Origin: CAYXDO01 sp964463485
GTDB lineage: Bacteria > Myxococcota > Kuafuiibacteriia > Kuafuiibacteriales > Kuafuiibacteriaceae
Reading direction: 5' to 3'
NCBI GenBank assembly: GCA_964463485.1
Contig: CAYXDO010000126.1
Coordinates: 1-33,110 of the forward strand
DNA: 33,110 nt
Positions 15,836-23,698 of the stretch are shown here, one piece after another; within the stretch, counting starts at the first letter, position 1; every line of letters begins with the position of its first letter. The notes beneath the pieces are model-generated. The model saw only the letters and a program-made list of their open reading frames with translations. It had not been told where the DNA came from and did no database searches. The position numbers were made by a program, and so were the translations under genes.

Positions 15836-16341
15836 GGAGACTTCGCGAGCTTGGCGACCACCGCTTGATGCACTGCTGCTGGAACGAAACGCCGAAAGTC
15901 GCCGCCGTTCTGCGCGATCTCTTTCACCAGCGAGCTCGAGATGTGAAGGTGCTCGGATGCAGTCAGCATGAACACGGTCTCGAGCTCCGGCGCGAGCTGT
16001 CGATTGGCCAACGCGAGCTGAAGCTCGTGTTCGAAGTCCGTCAGGAGCCGCATGCCGCGAAGCAGAATGCCGGCCTCGATCCGCTGGGCGAACGTCACCA
16101 ACAACCCATCGAAAGTCTGCACCTCGACGTTGGGCAGGTGCGCGACGCACACTTCGATCAAGGCCCTACGTTCTTCGCGATCGAAGAGACCCGCTTTTGC
16201 AGGATTGACGCCGATCGCGACGGTGACGCGACGGTAGATGCGCGAAGCCCGCTCGATGATCGAGGTGTGGCCGAGCGTGACGGGATCGAAGCTCCCGGCA
16301 TAGCAGGCATGTCCCAGGTCGACTTGGGCCTTGGTGTGCAC
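15832..16341 (-). CDS. coaD: Phosphopantetheine adenylyltransferase
   Basis: This 169-residue nucleotidyltransferase makes dephospho-CoA from 4'-phosphopantetheine and ATP, the penultimate step of CoA synthesis. The family signatures are complete: AGSFDPVTLGHTSIIERA with the T/HxGH nucleotide motif near 15-32, RGMRLLTDFEHEL near 94-106 and ISSSLVKEIA near 133-142. The ATG at 16341 gives a slightly longer N-terminus than usual (about 13 residues before CYAGSFDP, versus about 6). It is the first gene of a coaD-selA pair, with a 4-base overlap, and is divergent from prfB across 66 bases. Confidence 0.92.
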   Translation of the reverse strand: MHTKAQVDLGHACYAGSFDPVTLGHTSIIERASRIYRRVTVAIGVNPAKAGLFDREERRALIEVCVAHLPNVEVQTFDGLLVTFAQRIEAGILLRGMRLLTDFEHELQLALANRQLAPELETVFMLTASEHLHISSSLVKEIAQNGGDFRRFVPAAVHQAVVAKLAKSP

Positions 16342-16407
16342 GCGGCCCGATCATCCCACGACGGGCTCGGCCTCGCCAACCTTCGGGCGGTGTGCTACGT
16401 CCACAAG

Positions 16408-17545
16408 ATGGCACTCGGAGAGCTGCGAAGCGAAATCGAGGAACTGAAACCTCGCCTCGAAGCCCTTCGGGGGCATCTTTGACGTCGCCGGCAAAGAGAT
16501 TCGGCTAGCCGCGCTCGAAGCGCAGGCGGCTCGCCCGGGATTTTGGGATGACCAGGACAAGGCCCAAAACCTGCACCGCGAGCGCGCGCGGCTCGAGCTC
16601 GTGATCAAAACCCTGGAGACCATCGGACGATCCATCGACGACGCCCACGTCCTGGTGGAGCTCGGGACCGAGGCCGCCGACGAGTCGGTGGAACCTGAGG
16701 CCCGGGCGCAGCTCGATGCGGCCAAGCGTGGGCTCGCCGATATGGAGCTGAAGCGGATGATGGCGGGTCCGCACGACACGACCGACGCGATCATCGAGAT
16801 TCACTCGGGCGCAGGGGGCACCGACGCGCAGGACTGGGCGCAGATGCTCCTTCGCATGTACACGCGGTGGATCGAGCAACACGACATGAAGCTCGAGCTC
16901 CTCGAGGTTCAACCGGGAGAAGAGGCGGGGATCTCTCGGGCGACGTTGATCGCTCACGGCCCGTACGCCTTCGGGTGGCTCCGAGCCGAGTCGGGCGTAC
17001 ATCGGTTGGTGAGAATTTCACCCTTCGACAGCAACGCACGCCGACACACCGCGTTTGCTGCGGTGTTCATCTTTCCGCAGATCGAAGACGATGTGGATTT
17101 CGACATCGATTGGGAGAAGGACGTCCGCGAGGACCGTTACCACTCGAGCGGCGCGGGCGGTCAGCACGTCAACAAGACCGAGAGCGCGATCCGCTTGACC
17201 CACCTCGAGACGGGGTTGGTCGTGGCGTGTCAGAGCGAGCGGAGTCAGCACAAGAACCGGTCCATGGCGCGTAAGATCTTGATCGCCCGAATCATGGATT
17301 TGCGGGAGCAGCAAGCGCTGCAGGCGCGCGAGAAGCTCGCCGGTACGAAGCTCAAGATCGAGTGGGGCTCGCAGATCCGTTCGTACGTCATGCAACCCTA
17401 TCGGCTCGTCAAGGACCACCGTACCGGCTACGAAATGTCGAACGTCGATGCCGTGTTGGACGGAGAGTTGGACGGGTTCATGGAGGCCTTCTTGTTGAAA
17501 GGCGCGGGCGGCGGCCCCGGGGCGCCGGTGGATGATCTGGATTAG
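16408..17545 (+). CDS. prfB: Peptide chain release factor 2, with programmed +1 frameshift
   Basis: RF2 recognises UAA and UGA stop codons and triggers peptide release. The first 24 codons from the ATG at 16408 end at an in-frame TGA (16480-16482). The remaining 354 codons lie in the +1 frame beginning with GAC at 16481, giving 378 residues in all. The slippery site CTT-TGA-C and the upstream GGGGG with a three-base spacer match the classical autoregulatory RF2 frameshift, in which scarce RF2 favours the shift. In the main frame the SPF codon-recognition motif is in ISPFDSNARRHT, and the catalytic GGQ is in SSGAGGQHVNKTES. The sequence has both domains complete and is clearly functional when frameshifted. 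Confidence 0.95.
16473..16484 (+). promoter_or_regulatory. prfB programmed frameshift site
   Basis: The run GGGGGCATCTTTGAC around the stop codon contains the Shine-Dalgarno-like G-tract, the slippery CTT and TGA followed by C. Ribosomes shift from CTT to TTT and continue at GAC. It keeps RF2 levels self-limiting. Confidence 0.92.
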
Positions 17546-17565
17546 CTCCGTGTTGGGGGATTGAG

Positions 17566-18504
17566 ATGCGCGTTTTGATCGCTCGTGACTTGTCGGCTTC
17601 TCCTCAGCTTCGAAAGCAGCTCGAAGCGCGTGGCCATGAGTGCCTGGAAGTGGGGTCGGCGAGCGACGCGATCGAGTTCGTCCAAACGATCAACCCGGAC
17701 ATCGTGCTTTGCGACTGGGACGCAATTGGCGGGGCGGTGCTTTGCGAGGAGCTGAAAGCGGCGGAGCGCGAGCGGCCCGTGTGGGTGATCGCGATGACGA
17801 CGCTCGAAGGACAGAGCGTGGCGCTCGACGGCGGCGCCGACGACGTGCTCGTTCAGCCCTTCGACGACGGCACTCTCGCGGCCCGGTTCGTGGTGGCCGG
17901 CCGCGCTGATCTCCAGCGCAGGCAGCTTCGAGACAAGATCCAAGAAGTGGAGCGAATCGCGGCCGGCCTCGCCGACGACGGACAGCGCGATCCGCTTACA
18001 CGCGTAGGCAGCCGCGCTCGGCTCGAAGAGGATCTCGCGGCGCTCTGCGATCGCGCCGTGCGTTACGGCCATCGATTCTCCATCGGCATTTGCGATGTCG
18101 ATCATTTCTCTGCGTACAACGACGTGTGCGGTCGCGCCGCGGGCGACAACGCGCTGCGAGCGATCGCGCGATCGCTCGCAGCCGGCGGCCGCCTTGGCGA
18201 CACGGCGTATCGATTCGGCGGCGAAGAGTTCATGGTCGTGCTGCCCGAGGCCCTGGCCAAAGACGCACTGAGGGCCATGGATCGCCGACGAAAGTCCGTG
18301 GAGAAACTTCAAATCCCCAATCCATCATCCCCGTCTCCGGGCATTTTGACGGTCAGCGTGGGCGTGGCGTCCTTCGATCGCCTGCTCGATCGCCCCGTAG
18401 AAGCGATGGTGGCTGCGGCCCTCGATGGCCTAGAGGCCGCGCGCACGGCCGGACGAAATACGGTTCGAGGTCCTGGGGGAGAAGGCCCAGCGCCCGCTCG
18501 ATGA
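17566..18504 (+). CDS. Receiver-like domain + GGEEF diguanylate cyclase
   Basis: This 312-residue protein has a receiver-like domain (1-115), a short helical linker and a diguanylate cyclase domain (about 138-300) that would make cyclic di-GMP. The catalytic signature GGEEF is at 218-222, with RLGD at 209-212 in the correct place for the product-inhibition I-site. Together these predict an active, feedback-inhibited cyclase. The receiver has the probable phospho-acceptor Asp50. However, the acidic pair is reduced (IARD instead of a DD pair) and the conserved Lys before Pro-Phe is Gln97 (LVQPF). Classical phosphorylation is therefore doubtful. The substrate motif near 142 (DPLTRVGSR) also departs from the usual DxLTGLxNR. 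Confidence 0.85.
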   Translation: MRVLIARDLSASPQLRKQLEARGHECLEVGSASDAIEFVQTINPDIVLCDWDAIGGAVLCEELKAAERERPVWVIAMTTLEGQSVALDGGADDVLVQPFDDGTLAARFVVAGRADLQRRQLRDKIQEVERIAAGLADDGQRDPLTRVGSRARLEEDLAALCDRAVRYGHRFSIGICDVDHFSAYNDVCGRAAGDNALRAIARSLAAGGRLGDTAYRFGGEEFMVVLPEALAKDALRAMDRRRKSVEKLQIPNPSSPSPGILTVSVGVASFDRLLDRPVEAMVAAALDGLEAARTAGRNTVRGPGGEGPAPAR

Positions 18505-18523
18505 GGTCTCTTTCGATTTCAGC

Positions 18524-18543
18524 GCCGCTTCCAGCGGCCCTTT
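18524..18543 (+). terminator. Hairpin after the GGEEF gene
   Basis: A 6-bp stem GCCGCT/AGCGGC with a three-base loop is followed by CCTTTCCCC. It lies 20 bases past the stop codon. The T-run is weak, so a terminator is likely but not certain. Confidence 0.4.
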
Positions 18544-18598
18544 CCCCGACGCGAGCTTTGTTCGGGTCTGGTTTGACTAGCTCTAGAGGTTTGCCACG

Positions 18599-20545
18599 AT
18601 GCTTTTCGATGAGAAGCGCGGATTGTTGTCCTCCTTGGGTTTCGAGGTCACGACGCGAACAAATGGTTGGACGGATTGCCTGGTAGCGGGCCTAGGCGAG
18701 GCCCACCTGGGTCACGGGCGAACGCCCGACGCAGCCCTCGATGATGCCATAGCCCGAGCGCTGCCGTCGGCGTTGGCGCGGAGGCTGTTCGAAGAGGTCG
18801 CAAGCGGCCGGCGCGAAAAGCGAGCCCAGGAGACGCGCGCGACCGCCCCGGCCCCGATCGCGATGCCGATCGCAACGCCGGTCGCGGAGCGTACGGTCGG
18901 CCAAATCGCCGTGATCGTCTCGCGCCCGGCCAACGCCCCGCCGCTCCCGACTCAGCCGATCGCGGCCCGCGGGATCAAGGCCGAGGACGCGATCGATGCG
19001 GCCGTGACCCCGTCGGCTTCACCACCAGCCGACGACGCGAGACCTCCCCTGGTCGCAAGGCCCGAACCCCCTGCGAGCGCGCCCGCACCGGCTCCCGTCG
19101 CGGCGGACACGCCCGCAGCCGTAGACAATGCGCACGCTCCGGATCAGAAGGTCCGTACCGTCGATGACTCGCTCGAGGAGCTCGACATCCTGTTCGACCG
19201 GATTCGCGACCACCGCGAGGAGCTCGGGCTGACCTCGCCGGAGCGTCAACGCATGGCGATTCTGGCGTGGATCTCGGAGGCGCGCTCGCATGCCGACGCG
19301 TTCCCGGACGATCTTCGGATCCGTGATCGCGTCGGCGCGATCTCCCGCGCGCTCACCGAGATCGGGAAGACTTTCTGGCCCGGGTCCGTAACGGCCCTCC
19401 AACTTCACATGCAGCCCCGCGAGCTCCCGCGGCACCTGCTCGGCGGCGTTGCAACGACCTGGCACCGCGCGGCCGAGCTCGCAGAGACGGCCCTTCGGAA
19501 TCGAGAGCTCGAGGACGAGCGCCGTGGGTACGACGCCTACGGCTGGGCCGACTCTACGAGGCTGGCGCCCCAGCCCTTGCTCGCTGATCGGCTCCTCGAG
19601 GCGGTGATCGCCGAGGTCGAGAGCTTCTCGGGTCCGCTCGAGATTCAGGCGGGGCCTTCGGATCCAATGTCGCGGCCCGAACCGTCCCAGTTTCAACGGT
19701 GGGTTCGGCTGTCACGCTGGCTGCGCGGATCGGACGCAAATCCAGATCGGTGGGCGAGGTTGGTCGGGCGCCTACGGTGGTGGGCGTTCCGACGCGACCC
19801 CGCGCTCAATCCCATCGCTCGGGAGCTCGAGCCGAGCTACAGCCCGTCGTCTCCATGGGCCGCATTGCTCGGGTTCGACGCGGAGCGCCAGGCCCGCGAC
19901 CGTGAGCTGCGGGACGCCTTCTCCGCGTCTCCTCAAAAGGGCGCAGACCCCCAGGCGCTCGCCGCGTTCATCAAACGGGCGATCGTCTACGCGGATACGC
20001 ACCACGGCAACATCGTAAGAGCCTTGGCTCCCAACGCCGCGGCCGCGATCGCCATCGGGCTCGAAGCTCTGGGCCTCGATCCCAAATACGCTCGACGCTG
20101 GAAAGCCATCGAAGACGACCTCGTGGACGCAAAGCTGCCCGCTCCTTCGCCCATTCCAGATGAGTCGAACCCGATGGAGCTCGTCGGCAACGGGAGCGGA
20201 GAGAGTCTGCCGCCCTCGATCCTGGAGGTCATTCGCGGCCGAACCGAAGGCAAAAAAGCGGTCTTGGTCGGGCTCCGCAGGGATCCTGAGTTGATCGCGC
20301 GCCTGCAAGACGCGTTTCGATTTGCAGGGATCGATACCAAGATCGCCGAGCCCCGCAGAGTCGAGGCCCTGAGCGAGGCGATCCACAGCGGATCCTACGA
20401 CTACGTCTTCGGAGCGACGGGCCTACAGACTCAAGGAACGGACGTCGCGCTCGCGCGCGCCTGCCGCGAGGCCGGCGTTCGGTACGTTCGCGTGAATCGC
20501 GCGCGACCGATCGTGTGCCTGAGAGCCCTCGTCCGGGCGAGCTGA
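18599..20545 (+). CDS. Large protein of unknown function with C-terminal Rossmann-like domain
   Basis: I do not recognise this 648-residue protein. The start at 18599 has an AGAGG ribosome site 8 bases upstream. Residues 1-75 form a small alpha/beta unit (SLGFEVTTRTNGWTDCLV, then helix PDAALDDAIARAL). Residues 80-185 are a Pro/Ala-rich, probably disordered linker. Residues 190-520 are mostly helical and rich in Arg and Trp, with a segment LEELDILFDRIRDHREELGL that is likely coiled coil. The last 110 residues (from about 540) look like a Rossmann-type fold: KKAVLVGLRRDPELI, IDTKIAEP, SYDYVFGATGLQTQG and AGVRYVRVNRARP. This tail resembles DUF2325-type domains; that comparison is from memory. 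No membrane segment is visible. Confidence 0.6.
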   Translation: MLFDEKRGLLSSLGFEVTTRTNGWTDCLVAGLGEAHLGHGRTPDAALDDAIARALPSALARRLFEEVASGRREKRAQETRATAPAPIAMPIATPVAERTVGQIAVIVSRPANAPPLPTQPIAARGIKAEDAIDAAVTPSASPPADDARPPLVARPEPPASAPAPAPVAADTPAAVDNAHAPDQKVRTVDDSLEELDILFDRIRDHREELGLTSPERQRMAILAWISEARSHADAFPDDLRIRDRVGAISRALTEIGKTFWPGSVTALQLHMQPRELPRHLLGGVATTWHRAAELAETALRNRELEDERRGYDAYGWADSTRLAPQPLLADRLLEAVIAEVESFSGPLEIQAGPSDPMSRPEPSQFQRWVRLSRWLRGSDANPDRWARLVGRLRWWAFRRDPALNPIARELEPSYSPSSPWAALLGFDAERQARDRELRDAFSASPQKGADPQALAAFIKRAIVYADTHHGNIVRALAPNAAAAIAIGLEALGLDPKYARRWKAIEDDLVDAKLPAPSPIPDESNPMELVGNGSGESLPPSILEVIRGRTEGKKAVLVGLRRDPELIARLQDAFRFAGIDTKIAEPRRVEALSEAIHSGSYDYVFGATGLQTQGTDVALARACREAGVRYVRVNRARPIVCLRALVRAS

Positions 20546-20655
20546 CTCCGAACACCCGACTCATGGCTTGACTCCGGTCGGACTGACTCGCGGTCAGCAC
20601 ATCGATGACGCGAGCGGGCTTGCTGGAGAGTGAAACCCGGCTCATATCGGCGCAG
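20546..20655. other. Short spacer before the SOD-like lipoprotein gene
   Basis: The spacer has GACT-containing repeats (GACTCC, GACTGACTCGCGGTCAG) able to form a weak hairpin near 20582-20598. An in-frame ATG at 20605 could extend the next gene, but it adds 17 residues before the signal peptide and is less likely. No promoter is evident. Confidence 0.35.
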
Positions 20656-21684
20656 ATGTTGCGTTCGGTCAAATTCGCGTTGATGTTGGCCTTTCCTCTC
20701 TCGCTCGGGTGCACCGAGGCCGAGCGTGGGACAGAAGGAGCTGCCTGCCCTAGCGACAACAACTGCCTGCTTCCGCTTCGCTGCGTGTCCGGAATCTGCT
20801 CGAAAGTGGCCGAAGCACCAGACACCGGCCTCCTCGAGGACTCTGGAGTCGGCCCGCTCGACGCGGCCGAGCTGGCTCCCGACGCCGGAGAGATCCCGTC
20901 GCCCCGATTCAACTCGGGCACCTTCTCGACGACCACCGACGGGACTGGATTGGGTTTCACGATTTCCGGTCGCGCCGCACTCATCGTGGAGCCGACTGGG
21001 TACACGAGCGTGATGATCACCGCCTCGGGTCTGACGCCGAACACCCAACACGGCGCGCACGTGCACGCGAAGGCTTGTGCCGACGAAGGCGGCGGGCCGC
21101 ATTACAAGCTGGACCCGGCTCGGGAAGATCAGGCCGAAGCCAACGAGCTTTGGCCGGCCATCACGACGGACGCAGCGGGCTCGGGCCGCGGGCTCGTCCG
21201 CGTCATGCACGGCGCGCGACCGGACGCCAAGTCGGTCGTGATTCACGCGCCCGGTGTCGCGACTCGAATTGCGTGTGCGGATCTGCTGCCGAATGTCGAG
21301 GTGCAGAGCGGCGGGAGCTTCTCGGAGCTGCCCGATGGCGTCGGCTTGGGATTTTCTGGGACTGCCCAGCTCTTGCGGCGCGGAACCGGAACCGAGGTCA
21401 ACGTCAGCCTGAGCGGGCCGCTCGAGGCCGGCAAGACTTACGCAACTCACGTGCACGCGAGCCCTTGTGCGACTGAGTCTGGCGGGCCGCACTACAAGAT
21501 CGATCCCGGTGTCATGGCCGCTGAAGAGGGGAACGAGCTCTGGCCGAACGTGACGATGACAGGACCGAACGCGGGCATGGGTACGAAGACCACGACTCAC
21601 ATCGCTCGATTCGAGGCGCAATCGGTCGTCGTCCACCATCCCGACACGGCGAAGCGGCTGCTGTGCGCGGACCTGGTTTGGTGA
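20656..21684 (+). CDS. Lipoprotein with two tandem Cu-only SOD-like domains
   Basis: From the ATG at 20656 the protein has 342 residues. The first 20 form a lipoprotein-type signal ending FPLSLGC. A Cys-rich segment follows (ACPSDNNCLLPLRCVSGICS), then an acidic linker and two homologous domains (about 85-215 and 216-342). Each domain has a HVH pair, a Cys, GGPHYK, a late VVxH and an (I/L)xCADL end, in the order of Cu,Zn superoxide dismutase (SodC) copper ligands and disulfide. In place of the zinc-loop His/His/Asp ligands both domains read EANELWP or EGNELWP. This would fit a Cu-only SOD-like fold, but activity is not shown. The Cys-rich segment is common in exported proteins of Myxococcota. 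Confidence 0.7.
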   Translation: MLRSVKFALMLAFPLSLGCTEAERGTEGAACPSDNNCLLPLRCVSGICSKVAEAPDTGLLEDSGVGPLDAAELAPDAGEIPSPRFNSGTFSTTTDGTGLGFTISGRAALIVEPTGYTSVMITASGLTPNTQHGAHVHAKACADEGGGPHYKLDPAREDQAEANELWPAITTDAAGSGRGLVRVMHGARPDAKSVVIHAPGVATRIACADLLPNVEVQSGGSFSELPDGVGLGFSGTAQLLRRGTGTEVNVSLSGPLEAGKTYATHVHASPCATESGGPHYKIDPGVMAAEEGNELWPNVTMTGPNAGMGTKTTTHIARFEAQSVVVHHPDTAKRLLCADLVW

Positions 21685-21703
21685 CGAATCTCCGGATCGA
21701 GAC

Positions 21704-23674
21704 TCACATCGCTTCGGGAGCTCGAACTCCAAGGACCGCCAGGCCGATGTGAATCGTGTTCCGGACGGCGTCTACCAGCCACAGTCGAGCGTCGCGTAGC
21801 TCCGCATCGTCGACCAATACCCGCTTTTCGCGGTCGTGATTTCCTGCGGTGAGCCAAGTCGCGGTGGCCTGAGCGAGGTCGTATAACGCACGAGTGACGA
21901 CCGAAGGCTCTAGCGCCTCTAGGGCCTCATCCATCGCATCAGGGAAGCGGGCGAGGGCGAGCATGACGATACGCTCTTCGGGAAGGGCGAGCCGCGCGAG
22001 GTCCGCGCTCTTTGGAACGCCTCCGCCCTTCTTCACGATACTGAACGCGCGCGCGTGCATGAACTGGACGTAGGGGCCCGAGAATCCGTCGAGCCGCACG
22101 GCTTCCTCCATCTTGAAGCTGTAGTCGCTCGCGCGGAGGTTTCGGAGATCTCCAAAGACTACGGCGCCGACGCCGATCGCTTCGATCGTGGCTTCGAGGT
22201 GCTCGCGATCGATCTTTTCGCTCTTCTCACACTCTTCTTTTGCCTTCTCGACGGCCGCGTCGAGCACCTCGTCGAGGAAGACGACCTTGCCGCGGCGTGT
22301 ACTCATGCCGTGCACGCGCCCAAACTCCACGTGGCGACAAAGGTCGGCCCACTCGAAGCCCATGGCCTTCAGGGTTCGGAAGAGCAGCTTGAAGTGGAGC
22401 GCCTGATCGGCGGCTACGACATACAGCGACTTCGCGAACGAGAAGCGCTCGTACCGATCGATGGCAGCTGCGACGTCGCGCGTGAGGTACAGGGTGGTGC
22501 CGTCGCGGGTCTTCAAGATCGCCGGCGGCTCGCCCTCCGCGTAGGGCATGTCGACGACGATGGCTCCGTCGCTCTCGCGAACGCCTGGCGCGAGCGCGAC
22601 GCGATTCACGGTGGCCTCGAGCACGTCGTTGTAGAATGACTCTCCTTCGTAAGCGAAGAAGTCGATCCCCATCCGAGCGTATACGCGTTCGAAATCCGCG
22701 ATCGAGGTCTCGCGGAACTTCTTCCACTCCGCGATGGCCTCTTCGTCTCCCTCCTCGAGTCGCTTGAAGTAGAGCCGCGCCTCGCGATCGCGCTCCTCGG
22801 CGGTGACGAGCTCGACGCGGGCCCGCGCCGACTTCGCATCGAGCTCGGCAAAGAAGCTCTCGACGCCTTCCAGCGGGTCGGCCGTCTCGCCCAGCCCGCG
22901 AAGCGATCGCAAGCGCTTCTCGAGCGCCTTTTCCTTCTTCTCGAGCTTCCTCTTCTCTTTCTCCTCGGTCGCCGACTTGGTCGCGACGCGCGCCGCGGCG
23001 AGCTCGGCGACGAGCCCGCGAGCCTCCGAGGGCATCGCGATCGCGCCCCGCCGGGCCTCGACGTCGGCCTCCGCGTTCGCGCGCACGTAGACCTCGACGA
23101 GGTGCTTGGCGTCGGATCGCAGCGCCGGATCGCCATGACGCGAGAAGCCCGTCGCGAGGATTCCGAACTGTTTGCCCCAATCGCCGAGATAGTTGATGCC
23201 AACGACCTTGTAGCCGTGGGCCGCGTGGATTCGGCCGAGCGCCGCGCCGATCACCGTCGAGCGTACGTGATGGAACGCGAGGGGCTTGGCGATGTTCGGA
23301 GAGCTGAAGTCGATGACGACCGCCTGGCCCCGGCCTCGCTCCGACGTGCCGTAGGTGGGTTCGCGGGCCGCGGGAACGATCGCGCCGGCCAGCGCGGACG
23401 GGACAAGCGACACGTTGACGTAGGGACCGACGGCTTCTACGCGGGTGAAGCGCGCATCCACTCGGAGCGCCGAAGCGATCGTCTCGGCAGCCTCGGGCGG
23501 TTTTCGTTTGCCGAGGCGCGCGGCATCGAAGCAGGGTAGCGCAAGGTCGCCACGGTCGGGCTCTGGAGCTCGAATCGTCGCCTCGAGCTTCTGCGTGATC
23601 TCCTCAGAGAGGCCGAGAGATCGGGCGGCGGTCTCCGCGAGCGCGCGCCGGAAGATAGCTAGCGGAGACGACAT
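21704..23674 (-). CDS. argS: Arginyl-tRNA synthetase
   Basis: This 656-residue class I synthetase attaches arginine to tRNA-Arg. Seen: an N-terminal additional domain (1-110) with GDLALPCF, a HIGH-like motif at IAKPLAFHHVRSTVIG (128-143), GINYLGDWGKQFG (159-171), a KMSKS-like site MSTRRGKVVFLDEVLD and the C-terminal anticodon-binding domain ending GVRAPEAM. The ATG at 23674 gives the expected N-terminus; the frame continues upstream antisense to mrp, which is a shadow. About 85 extra residues, very rich in Lys/Glu, lie near 203-290, where typical bacterial ArgRS has a short loop. It is divergent from mrp with only 24 bases between the starts. Confidence 0.93.
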   Translation of the reverse strand: MSSPLAIFRRALAETAARSLGLSEEITQKLEATIRAPEPDRGDLALPCFDAARLGKRKPPEAAETIASALRVDARFTRVEAVGPYVNVSLVPSALAGAIVPAAREPTYGTSERGRGQAVVIDFSSPNIAKPLAFHHVRSTVIGAALGRIHAAHGYKVVGINYLGDWGKQFGILATGFSRHGDPALRSDAKHLVEVYVRANAEADVEARRGAIAMPSEARGLVAELAAARVATKSATEEKEKRKLEKKEKALEKRLRSLRGLGETADPLEGVESFFAELDAKSARARVELVTAEERDREARLYFKRLEEGDEEAIAEWKKFRETSIADFERVYARMGIDFFAYEGESFYNDVLEATVNRVALAPGVRESDGAIVVDMPYAEGEPPAILKTRDGTTLYLTRDVAAAIDRYERFSFAKSLYVVAADQALHFKLLFRTLKAMGFEWADLCRHVEFGRVHGMSTRRGKVVFLDEVLDAAVEKAKEECEKSEKIDREHLEATIEAIGVGAVVFGDLRNLRASDYSFKMEEAVRLDGFSGPYVQFMHARAFSIVKKGGGVPKSADLARLALPEERIVMLALARFPDAMDEALEALEPSVVTRALYDLAQATATWLTAGNHDREKRVLVDDAELRDARLWLVDAVRNTIHIGLAVLGVRAPEAM

Positions 23675-23698
23675 CGCATCCGCGTACGAGAGGTCTTG

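Noticed and set aside
15836..16150. Upstream extension of the selA frame through coaD
   Set aside because: coaD is clearly coding on the same strand in another frame, and the GTG at 15835 gives the normal SelA length.
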